Of a DNA stretch of 64,000 nucleotides, positions 49,799-56,783 are shown in pieces (within the stretch, counting starts at the first letter, position 1; each line of letters starts with the position of its first letter). The translations under genes were made by a program, and so were the position numbers. The notes under the pieces were generated by a model, which did not search any database, was not told the DNA's origin, and saw only the letters and a program-made list of their open reading frames with translations. The DNA is from BP-133 sp040756995. GTDB taxonomy: Bacteria; Actinomycetota; Acidimicrobiia; IMCC26256; BP-133. The stretch lies in NCBI GenBank assembly GCA_040756995.1, contig JBFLYK010000031.1, forward strand, positions 1 through 64,000, read 5' to 3'.

Positions 49799-50608
49799 TC
49801 AGCCGGTTCGCCACCGGCGATGGCACTCGATGCCGAGCAGCGGCATGGGAGGCACGGCGTCGCACAGGGTGGCCGCCGGACGCAGTCGTTCCTCCCGGCG
49901 CATCCGGCACACCGGGCAGGACCGCAGATGGCGGCCGGTAATTTCGTCCGGCTCGCCCCCGGCGGCGATCCGCTCGGCAGCACGCCGGCAGGTGGCCGCC
50001 GTGGTCGGCGGGACGGCGGCGGCCAGATGCGACGTGAGGGCGCGGCTCGCCCCGGCATGGTGGCCGGCGAGCTGACCGCAGTCGACCCTCATCACCGCTG
50101 CGGTCTCGCGGGGCGTCAGCCGTTCCACCTCCAGGAGCCACCATGCGGTCCGCTGAGGCTCATCCAGCCGGCGAAACGCCTCGACGAGAAGTGGCGACGC
50201 GGCGACGACCTCCTGTCCCTCGTGGTCGCCGAAGACCACGAGCTCGGGTTGCCGATCGGTGAACGAGGGGTTGGCCGCCACCCGCCGGACCTCCGCCAGC
50301 AGCTCCGAGCGGCAGGAACCGCCATGGCTCGTGGTCACGGTCCCGGGACGAAGAACGCGGGCGAACGCCTCAACCACGATCTGCGGGCACTGGCGGGCGA
50401 ACCCCGACACCCCGTGGGCCAGGCGCCAGGCCGCGTGGTGATGGCGGAGATACAGCACACCGAAGGCGGAGGGGTCGCCGGAGCGGGCCCAGCGGACGAG
50501 GATGAGGTCGGGCTGATGGACCGCGGCCCGATTCCCGCCGTCCTGGCCGCCGAGGTGCAGGGAAGAGCGCATGTCCGAAGCGTCGCTCGAATCCACCGCC
50601 GCAGCCAT
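49799..50608 (-). CDS. Sigma-70/ECF-like protein fused to a zinc-finger anti-sigma-like tail
   Basis: About 269 residues if started at ATG 50608 (ATG 50656 also possible). A region-2-like segment (LVRWARSGDPSAFGVLYLRH) is followed by region-4-like sequence (EAFRRLDEPQRTAWWLLEVE, RLTPRETAAVMRVDCGQLAG). The last ~70 residues contain TCRRAAERIAAGGEPDEITG and HLRSCPVCRMRREE, a zf-HC2-type HxxxCxxC element normally found in anti-sigma factors. The region-2 core is divergent, so DNA binding is uncertain. The fusion implies control in cis by a redox- or metal-sensitive tail. It has no separate anti-sigma gene next to it. Confidence 0.65.
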   Translation of the reverse strand: MAAAVDSSDASDMRSSLHLGGQDGGNRAAVHQPDLILVRWARSGDPSAFGVLYLRHHHAAWRLAHGVSGFARQCPQIVVEAFARVLRPGTVTTSHGGSCRSELLAEVRRVAANPSFTDRQPELVVFGDHEGQEVVAASPLLVEAFRRLDEPQRTAWWLLEVERLTPRETAAVMRVDCGQLAGHHAGASRALTSHLAAAVPPTTAATCRRAAERIAAGGEPDEITGRHLRSCPVCRMRREERLRPAATLCDAVPPMPLLGIECHRRWRTG

Positions 50609-50671
50609 CAACACGGGCCCAACTCTCGGACCAATCGTTCGGCTGCGTCCACTCATTCCGGCGCCGCGGGT

Positions 50672-50697
50672 GCACCCCCCGCCTCGGCGGGGGGTGC
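50672..50697. terminator. GC-rich hairpin after the GH26-like gene
   Basis: GCACCCCCCGC and GCGGGGGGTGC form a perfect 11-bp stem with a 4-nt loop. It lies 22 nt past the stop of the minus-strand GH26-like gene and upstream of the sigma-like gene. Confidence 0.7.
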
Positions 50698-50718
50698 TGA
50701 CCCGGAAAATGAGCGTCG

Positions 50719-52608
50719 CTAGCGGAACAGCCAGGTCGTGCGGTTTTCGGCCCCGAGTACGAAGTCGTTGCCCCCGTAGGGGAAGAACGTTCCGGCCTCG
50801 TTGTTGTCAGGTTTGACCGAGGCGGTGTAATCCACCGGGCCGACAAGCAGGCTCCGGAGGTCACCGTTTCCCTGCCGGACCCGCAAGGTGTCGTGCGATG
50901 CCGTGACCAAGCGGCGACCGTCCGCCGACACGGCCGCGACGGAGATGCACCCCGCATCGGGCAACCGGCCGACGAGCGCCGGCACGTTGATCTTCGACGA
51001 CGAGAGCGAGTGGAAGGCGTAGACCCCGGCCGGAGCCGATGCCTTGCGGACGATGTGCAACTGCCCGGTCAGCGGGGGGAAGAGGAATGCCGCCTCGACG
51101 TTGTCCCGCGGCCCGCACGTCCCTCGAGGGCTGCTGTCCGGGAACCGGTAGGGGTACGACGTCAGCAGGCGGGCGCTTCCGGGCCGGCTGGGATCGGGTT
51201 CGGCCACCTTGTAGATGAGGCGGGCCGCCTCGTCGACGACCGCCAGGTAGCCGCCGCCGGCGTCCTGACCGTAGACGATGTCCTCCCAATCGCGATTGCG
51301 TGTCCCGGGTACATGGAACTCCCGCACGTCGAACTCTCCTGGCCGGTCATCCTTGGCCCGCAGGGCGTAGAGCGACGCCGGGTTTCCGGAGTCCCGGACG
51401 CCCCACATCCATCCCGGGTACCGGCGACTGGCGGCCAGACCCGACATCTCCCCCGTCCCGGGCGGGAGGCCGGCGACCTGCCGCGAGCGGTGCCGCCACC
51501 GAGGCCCCGGCGTCGCCGGTGGGCGGGATTGCGGGGTGACGGCAGAGCTGGACGCGTGGTCCTGCGTCGCGGCGGTTCGGGTTTCGCCGGGAATGGCGAA
51601 CGGCTGGCCGACGAAGTAGGGGTCGGCGGAGAACGCGCTGATCCATCCCGGCTTTCCGTCGGACTTCTGGTTGAGGAAGTCCCAGTGGCAGTCGTCGTGG
51701 AAGGAGTGGTAGTAGGCGAAGCCGATCATCCACTGCCGGGCCCGGGAGTCGGTCTTCATGAAGTGGGCGGCCCGCCGGAACCACTCGTTCCGTCGACCGC
51801 CCGCAGGGGCGGCGCCCCACTCGGCGGGGATGACGTACTTTCGGTGGGCGGCGGCGAGATCCAGGATCGGCGCCCACATGTCGGCGAACTCCACGGACGG
51901 TTCGCCGCGGCAGCTACCCCAGTCGTACTTGTCGTGGGCAAACAGGTCGACGTACTCGTCGCCCGGATACAGCTGGTCGGCCGAGCCGGGTGGGCTGCCC
52001 CGCAGCATCCAGTTGGAGGTGGCGACATAGCCGAAGTACACGTTTCCTCCGGCCGCGGCGGCTGCGCCTTCCGCGACGAAGAACTTGTGTATCCGACGCC
52101 ACGCCGCCTTGAATGCGCTGGACCGGCCGTAGAGCCCGCTCCGCTTGAGGTCTGACGCATCGTCGTGCGGCTCGTGGTGGAACGTGAACACGATCTGGCG
52201 GCCGTAGCTGCGGTACTTGCGAGCCAGGGCCCGGATCGTCTTGTCTTCTCTGCCGTTGGCCACCGCGGCCCAGCCGCCCTCGGAAGGCAGCGGCGGCTTG
52301 TGCGACACGAGTACGAGGCGGCCGTCGTTCACCAGGGCGTCGACCTTGCGGTTGGGAAGCTGCCATTGCTGATACGTGCGGACGATGGCGAACCGCTTTC
52401 CGAGCACCTGCTCGTGCGTCCGGAGCTTTTCGAGGTCGTCACCGTCTTCGTGCCATCCGATCATGAGCCCCCCGGTCGCCGGCCGAGGGGGTGGAAGAGC
52501 GGACGCCGAGGCCGCCCGGTCGTCGGCGCGGGCCGAAGCGGGGCGGTTCAGGGCGAGCGTAGAGACCAGGGAAACGAGCATGATGAGCACTGCAATGCGT
52601 ATCTTCAT
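50719..52608 (-). CDS. Secreted GH26-like glycoside hydrolase with C-terminal beta-propeller
   Basis: 629 residues. Signal peptide MKIRIAVLIMLVSLVSTLAL. The catalytic (beta/alpha)8-like part (~45-340) shows the GH26/clan A acid-base Glu in VFTFHHEPHDD (Glu146) and a nucleophile-type Glu in YVIPAEWGAAP (Glu263), with WMIGFAYYHSFHDD after it. A Pro/Ser/Thr linker (~345-375) leads to a repeat domain beginning GEMSGLAASRRYPGWMWGVR and containing HVPGTRNRDWEDIVYG, as in a secreted propeller family. Likely substrate: a mannan-like or other beta-glycan outside the cell. The promoter region contains a triple CAAATGG-type motif. Confidence 0.8.
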   Translation of the reverse strand: MKIRIAVLIMLVSLVSTLALNRPASARADDRAASASALPPPRPATGGLMIGWHEDGDDLEKLRTHEQVLGKRFAIVRTYQQWQLPNRKVDALVNDGRLVLVSHKPPLPSEGGWAAVANGREDKTIRALARKYRSYGRQIVFTFHHEPHDDASDLKRSGLYGRSSAFKAAWRRIHKFFVAEGAAAAAGGNVYFGYVATSNWMLRGSPPGSADQLYPGDEYVDLFAHDKYDWGSCRGEPSVEFADMWAPILDLAAAHRKYVIPAEWGAAPAGGRRNEWFRRAAHFMKTDSRARQWMIGFAYYHSFHDDCHWDFLNQKSDGKPGWISAFSADPYFVGQPFAIPGETRTAATQDHASSSAVTPQSRPPATPGPRWRHRSRQVAGLPPGTGEMSGLAASRRYPGWMWGVRDSGNPASLYALRAKDDRPGEFDVREFHVPGTRNRDWEDIVYGQDAGGGYLAVVDEAARLIYKVAEPDPSRPGSARLLTSYPYRFPDSSPRGTCGPRDNVEAAFLFPPLTGQLHIVRKASAPAGVYAFHSLSSSKINVPALVGRLPDAGCISVAAVSADGRRLVTASHDTLRVRQGNGDLRSLLVGPVDYTASVKPDNNEAGTFFPYGGNDFVLGAENRTTWLFR

Positions 52609-52660
52609 GGACAGCGATATCGGAACGAATCGCTGTCGACTTTCTCAACTGACAATCAAG

Positions 52661-52687
52661 CAAATGGCAAACCCATTTGGCCAAATG
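52661..52687. promoter_or_regulatory. Three linked CCAAATG half-sites in a divergent promoter region
   Basis: CAAATGG (52661-52667), CCATTTGG (52673-52680) and CCAAATG (52681-52687) form two overlapping perfect inverted repeats, one with a 5-nt spacer and one directly abutting (CATTTGGCCAAATG). They lie between the GH26-like gene and the receiver gene, in the most AT-rich stretch nearby, 36 nt upstream of the receiver -35. Confidence 0.6.
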
Positions 52688-52722
52688 TCGTGTCGCAAAA
52701 GCGACCGCTGCTCTGTAAGCCT

Positions 52723-52751
52723 TTGACACCTTTCCGGGCGTCGTGTTCGAT
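52723..52751 (+). promoter_or_regulatory. Promoter of the receiver gene (TTGACA - 17 nt - TTCGAT)
   Basis: Consensus TTGACA at 52723-52728 is 17 nt from TTCGAT at 52746-52751; ATG 52758 follows after 6 nt, so the mRNA is leaderless. This is the best -35 in the window. Confidence 0.65.
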
Positions 52752-52757
52752 GCCCGC

Positions 52758-53234
52758 ATGGCCATCGAACCATCGGCGGTCCATCGGGCCGGCTCGGCGC
52801 CGCACGACGTCGTTCCACTGCCGCCTGTTCTCGTTGCCGAGGACGATGCGCAGTCCAGGGCTGTGTTCGTGCGCCTGCTGGCGAAGCTGGGCATCGCCAA
52901 TCCCGTCCGGTTCGCGCCGGACGGCCAGGAAGCGATCGACTATCTGGCCGCAGTGGCGGCCGGGTCGGAGCCGGTTCCCGTCCTCATCGTCCTCGACCTC
53001 AACATGCCGCGTCGGTCGGGCCTCGACGTTCTCCGCTGGCTTCGTGAGCGCAGGATGTTCGGCCGGATTCCCGTCGTCATGCTGACGGGGTCAGCCGAGA
53101 TGGGGGATGTGACGGAGTCTCATCAGCTCGGCGTGGCGTCGTATCTGGTGAAGCCGGTGGGCTTCGGAGCGCTCAGCGACGTCATTCGCCGGCTCGACCT
53201 CCGCTGGGGCCTGTTGCCGGCCGAACGCGCCTGA
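52758..53234 (+). CDS. Response regulator receiver protein (Rcp1-like)
   Basis: 158 residues. A short N-terminal tail precedes one REC domain: acidic residues in VLVAEDDAQSRAVFVRLLAK, phospho-Asp in LIVLDLNMPRRSGLDVLRWL, Thr in VVMLTGSAEM and Lys in YLVKPVGF. The Ile-Val-Leu-Asp-Leu-Asn-Met-Pro-Arg pattern is that of Rcp1-like single-domain regulators that usually partner with phytochrome-like or hybrid kinases. ATG 52758 is fixed by a TTGACA/TTCGAT promoter. It is divergent from the GH26-like gene; its kinase is not adjacent. Confidence 0.9.
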   Translation: MAIEPSAVHRAGSAPHDVVPLPPVLVAEDDAQSRAVFVRLLAKLGIANPVRFAPDGQEAIDYLAAVAAGSEPVPVLIVLDLNMPRRSGLDVLRWLRERRMFGRIPVVMLTGSAEMGDVTESHQLGVASYLVKPVGFGALSDVIRRLDLRWGLLPAERA

Positions 53235-53260
53235 TCCCGGCCGGTAACGGCCGGGATCAG
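53231..53260. terminator. Bidirectional hairpin between the receiver and CAP genes
   Basis: CTGATCCCGGCCG and CGGCCGGGATCAG form a perfect 13-bp stem with a GTAA loop that includes the receiver stop codon. It serves converging transcripts. Confidence 0.8.
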
Positions 53261-53283
53261 TGCGCCCGTCGGGGAGGAATTGA

Positions 53284-54321
53284 TCAGCCTCGGAGGCGGG
53301 CCCATCTCGGTCGGAGCGCCAGCCCGAGCAAGGGTGCGGCTCGGAGGAGCGTGGCCCTGGACCATGGCGAAGAGTCCCCCGCCGGCCCCTCCGTTCCCAC
53401 CGGGCCTTCGGTGACCCGAACGGTCGAACCCGGAGTCTCCTCGGGAGTCGGAACAGTCACGAGGGACGCGGCGGGCGGTTCAGGCCGTGTGGCGGTCTCC
53501 GGCGCAGCTGCAGCCGGCGACGGTGCGTCCGGAGCAGGCAACGGTGCCGCCGCAGTCGGGGACGGTGCTTCCGGAGCGGGCAACGGTGCTGCCACAGGAG
53601 GCGGCGGTACCGGCGCAGGGCGGGGCGGCTTCGCGGCACGACGGGCCTCGGTGGCGGCGGAACGGGGGCGGGTTGTGGCGGGCCGGGGCCGAGCGGCGGC
53701 GGGCTGGGGTCGGCCTGCGGCGGGACGGGGTCGGGGTGCGGCGGGACGGGGTCGAGCGGCGGCGGGACGGGGCCGGCCCGTGGCCGGCCGGGCCCGGGCT
53801 TGCTCCGGCCGGTGGCGGGGCTGGGACGGGCGCGCGTTCGCCGGCGAGCCGGCTGTCTTCGACCTCCGGGTCAGGAAGTTCTGGGTCAGGTAGATCTGGC
53901 CGTCAACGGCGCGGACGGCGGCAATGCCCACGAGCCGGTAGTCCGGGTGGAGGATGTTGCGGCGGTGCGGAGGGCTCTGCATGAACAACTCGTGCGTGCT
54001 GTCAACCGTGTCGGAGTAGGCGACGTTCTCGCCGACGATCGTCGCATCGAGGCGTCGCATCGACTCCTGGCTCAGGTAGTCGTCGTTGTGGCTCAGCCGG
54101 CCGTCGGAGGCGAGCTTCCGGCTCCAGCCGGCGGCGATGCCGTTGACCTCGTGGTCGAGCGCGAGAGACGGCAGTCCGGCTGCCGCCCGTTCCCGGTTGA
54201 TGAGCTCAAGGGACCGCGACGCCGCTTCCGGCACTGCGGAGACTTCGCCGGACGACGCCTGGGCCGGTCGGGTCGTGACAAGAAATACGACAATGGCGAG
54301 GACCGCAAAGCGAGTTTTCAT
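53284..54321 (-). CDS. Secreted CAP/SCP-domain protein with Arg-Pro-Ala repeat tail
   Basis: 345 residues. Signal peptide MKTRFAVLAIVVFLVTTRPAQA. CAP domain (~30-150): LINRERAAAGLPSLALDHEV, LSHND, GENVAYSD, LFMQSPPHRRNILHPDYRLVGIA, i.e. the YkwD/SCP type with conserved His/Glu residues. Residues ~160-240 are a tandem RPRPAA(A/G) repeat, then Ala/Pro-rich sequence, and a short C-terminal hydrophobic segment followed by Arg residues. The basic tail may bind the anionic wall or membrane. No LPXTG is present. Bacterial CAP proteins of this type have poorly known functions. Confidence 0.88.
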   Translation of the reverse strand: MKTRFAVLAIVVFLVTTRPAQASSGEVSAVPEAASRSLELINRERAAAGLPSLALDHEVNGIAAGWSRKLASDGRLSHNDDYLSQESMRRLDATIVGENVAYSDTVDSTHELFMQSPPHRRNILHPDYRLVGIAAVRAVDGQIYLTQNFLTRRSKTAGSPANARPSQPRHRPEQARARPATGRPRPAAARPRPAAPRPRPAAGRPQPAAARPRPATTRPRSAATEARRAAKPPRPAPVPPPPVAAPLPAPEAPSPTAAAPLPAPDAPSPAAAAPETATRPEPPAASLVTVPTPEETPGSTVRVTEGPVGTEGPAGDSSPWSRATLLRAAPLLGLALRPRWARLRG

Positions 54322-54439
54322 ACCGCTGACAATGCGGAACTAACGATTGAATACGAAGCAAGCGGCTCCCAATAAAAAATCAAAGAAGCGAGACGACAAA
54401 CCGCGGAGATTTGAGAAATTGGCCTCATCCGGAACGCGT

Positions 54440-54479
54440 CAGAGGGCGGGGAGCGCTCCAGCTCGCTCCCCGCCCTCTG
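54440..54479. terminator. Strong hairpin after the surface-protein operon
   Basis: CAGAGGGCGGGGAGCG pairs perfectly over 16 bp with CGCTCCCCGCCCTCTG around an 8-nt loop. It lies 22 nt after the FN3-protein stop on the minus strand. Confidence 0.8.
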
Positions 54480-54501
54480 GCCCGCCTGCCCAGGGGGCAG
54501 A

Positions 54502-56016
54502 TCAGCCGGTTGGAAGTTGACCCGTCTCCATGACCCAGCTCGTGGCGCGCTCGTGAAGGAGCCGCGCCTCGAGCCGCTCGAGTCGGGCCTCGAAGTCATG
54601 CAGAGGAGCGACGTCGCCCGGTCCGGCTGCCGCCGACACCGCAGACGCGGCTGTGGTGTCGGCGCGAGCCCGGCGCCGGCTCGGCCGGACGAGGGTCAGC
54701 GCCATTGTTCCGAGCACGATCAGGAGGATGCCGCCGAGGCGGCGGAGCCGGTGAGCACTCCGGCCCGCAGGTACCGCTACCGCCGGCTCGGGCGTCTCGA
54801 GCTCGCTTTCCAATGGCGCGGCCACCCCGGCGGTGGTATCCGGTTCCGGGTCCCGGTACGGCAGCGCTTGCTCGAACCCGTCATCCGGCTCGGCGACCGC
54901 GGCGGATGGCACCGTTACGGGCCGCGGGGCGGTCGCCGGTGTCCGATTGGGCGCCGGCCGGGCGAGCGCCAGCGCCTGGAAGGCCGTGCCCGAGGAGGCC
55001 GGGAAGGTCGGCGCTGCGGCGTTGGCGGGCGGCGTGTGGCGGGCCGGAGCGGCCGCCGCGGCGCGAGCGGCGGGGGCCGAGCCGTTGGCGGCCGAGCGGG
55101 GCGCCTCGTCGCCCGAGGTTCGCCGGTCGGCATCGATGGTGTTTCCCGACGGCGGTTCTGCGCCGCCGCTTCGCGATGGGGCGCTTTCGGGATTCCGCCG
55201 AGTCGACCGGTGCTCGCCCGGTGACGAGGCGCGCTCGCCGGTGCCGGCAGCCGGGTCGGCGTCCCCGTCAGCGGCACCGGCGTCAGCCGCGTTCCGGGGA
55301 TCCGCCGAGCCGGTCGTCCATTCCCCTGGCCGGCCCGGCTCGCCGTCCGGTCGCCTCCGCTGGGCCGCGACCCGGAAGCGGTGCCTGCCGGCTTCGGCCA
55401 GCTGGCGTTCGAACGACGTCGTCGTCGACTCGCCGGCGGGCCGCCACGGCTCCTTGTCGACCCGCTCCTCGATCAGGTAGCGCTCGATGTCGGGTTCCGG
55501 GTTGGGGGACCACGACACGACGGCACGCCGTCCGTTCGGGTCGTACGCAACTGTTACGTCGGCCGGGGGAGCGGCCGGGTTGTCGACGCTGACGTCGCGG
55601 TCGTTGCCGAGGGCGATCACGTCGCCGTCCCGCCGGGCCTCCAGCCGGAGCAGGTAGCGCTGGTTGGCCGACCAGCGGCCGTCGGAATACCGCCTGGTGT
55701 CCCAGCGGCAGTCCAGGTCGAACGACGGACGGGGCTTCTTGAAGGTCTCCTCGCAGATCGGGTCGAAGACGGGCTTCCCGCTCGGATCGACGCCGCGCAG
55801 CACCCATCCGTCCACCGGTGCACCGGTCGAGACCTCGGCCTGGAGCCGCACCTTGCCGGCCAGCTGATCGGAGCGGCCCGACCACTTCACGGCGGGCCCG
55901 TCGCCGGCGGCGGCGGCCGGCCCGGCGAAGGCGGTGACGGCTGCTCCGCTACAGACGACGAATGCGGCGATGCGGCCCCGGAACGAGGTACGGAGAGGCG
56001 CAGGAGTGGCGGCCAT
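54502..56016 (-). CDS. FN3-domain exported membrane protein
   Basis: 504 residues. Signal peptide with IAAFVVCSGAAVTAFAGPAA, then a beta-rich domain (~40-145, Cys in FDPICEETF and FDLDCRWD) and a fibronectin type III domain (~150-225: VSWSPNPEPDIERYLIEERV). A long Ala/Pro/Ser/Thr/Glu-rich linker leads to one C-terminal helix (LGGILLIVLGTMALTLVRPS, ~430-450) and an inside tail with a coiled coil (HDFEARLERLEARLLHERAT). It has no sorting motif, so it is membrane-bound rather than wall-attached. It begins 5 nt after the sortase stop and should be made with it. Confidence 0.72.
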   Translation of the reverse strand: MAATPAPLRTSFRGRIAAFVVCSGAAVTAFAGPAAAAGDGPAVKWSGRSDQLAGKVRLQAEVSTGAPVDGWVLRGVDPSGKPVFDPICEETFKKPRPSFDLDCRWDTRRYSDGRWSANQRYLLRLEARRDGDVIALGNDRDVSVDNPAAPPADVTVAYDPNGRRAVVSWSPNPEPDIERYLIEERVDKEPWRPAGESTTTSFERQLAEAGRHRFRVAAQRRRPDGEPGRPGEWTTGSADPRNAADAGAADGDADPAAGTGERASSPGEHRSTRRNPESAPSRSGGAEPPSGNTIDADRRTSGDEAPRSAANGSAPAARAAAAAPARHTPPANAAAPTFPASSGTAFQALALARPAPNRTPATAPRPVTVPSAAVAEPDDGFEQALPYRDPEPDTTAGVAAPLESELETPEPAVAVPAGRSAHRLRRLGGILLIVLGTMALTLVRPSRRRARADTTAASAVSAAAGPGDVAPLHDFEARLERLEARLLHERATSWVMETGQLPTG

Positions 56017-56021
56017 GGCCC

Positions 56022-56693
56022 TCAGCCCTCCACCGGCACGAGTTCGGCCTGGACGACCAGACGCTGGCGATCGGAGCGCTTGGGATGACAGGTGGTCAGC
56101 GTGAGCGTCCGCCCGGGCCCGTTCGTCACCGGTGACCAGTCGGTCCGGTCCACGACGAACGGCTGGCGGGCGACCCGGTAGCGGTACGAACCGAGCGGGG
56201 TCTCGAGGAGGATGTCGTCAGCGAGCGTGAGGCGGTCGAGATCGGCGAACGGCTTCCCGTACGTCGTGCGGTGCCCGGCGATGGCCACATTGCCGGCTTC
56301 CCCGGGGAGAGGCGTGCCGCGGTAGTGACCGGCGCCCGCCCGCAGCGCCGACGCCGACGTGCCTTCGACGACAACGACGTTGACACCGATGGCCGGGATG
56401 CGGAGCCGGGTCAGGCTGTCGCCTTCCCCCAGCCGGCGGGCGGCGTAGGCCACCCGGGTGGCCGGCTTCTGCAACTGCGTGGCCAGACGGTTCTGCAGCC
56501 GGCCCTGATAGACGTCGGTCGCCGGCGAGAATTCGAGCACCACCACGCCGGCCAGAGTCAGGAGCCCGGCGAGGCCGGCGGTCAGGAGGCGGAGCCCACG
56601 GCGACGGGCGAGGGCGCTCCGTACGGCCCCCACCGGAGATGGGCGGCGGTCGGTGGCGGAATCGGAGGAAGGAGGAGTGGTGCGGGGCAGCAT
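56022..56693 (-). CDS. Sortase (class E-like)
   Basis: 223 residues. A cytoplasmic Arg-rich N-terminus and one membrane helix (LRLLTAGLAGLLTLAGVVVL, ~34-53) precede the sortase fold. Catalytic residues: His141 in AIAGHRTTYGKPFADLD, Cys202 in LTLTTCHPKRSDRQRLVV, and Arg211 (or Arg209) just after. The TLTTCHP motif is that of class D/E/F housekeeping-like enzymes of actinobacteria. ATG 56693 has AAGGAG upstream. It follows an LPXTG protein gene, its probable substrate, after a hairpin at 56737-56768. Confidence 0.93.
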   Translation of the reverse strand: MLPRTTPPSSDSATDRRPSPVGAVRSALARRRGLRLLTAGLAGLLTLAGVVVLEFSPATDVYQGRLQNRLATQLQKPATRVAYAARRLGEGDSLTRLRIPAIGVNVVVVEGTSASALRAGAGHYRGTPLPGEAGNVAIAGHRTTYGKPFADLDRLTLADDILLETPLGSYRYRVARQPFVVDRTDWSPVTNGPGRTLTLTTCHPKRSDRQRLVVQAELVPVEG

Positions 56694-56736
56694 CGTGGGC
56701 TCCTTGGAATCGAGTGGCGGCTCGTGAGGGCTCGGC

Positions 56737-56768
56737 CCGGCACCGGCGAAGGGAGGCGCCGGTGCCGG
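56737..56768 (-). terminator. Hairpin between the LPXTG gene and sortase (attenuator-like)
   Basis: CCGGCACCGGCG pairs over 12 bp with CGCCGGTGCCGG around an 8-nt loop, 16 nt after the LPXTG stop. It could reduce read-through so the substrate is made in excess over sortase. Confidence 0.65.
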
Positions 56769-56783
56769 CCGGGCCGTACGGTG

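Noticed and set aside
52743..52757. GTG 52743 as start of the receiver protein
   Set aside because: It lies inside the promoter spacer of a TTGACA-17-TTCGAT promoter; ATG 52758 fits a leaderless start.
54502..56016. FN3 protein as a second sortase substrate
   Set aside because: No LPXTG-like motif precedes its C-terminal helix, and a coiled-coil tail follows.
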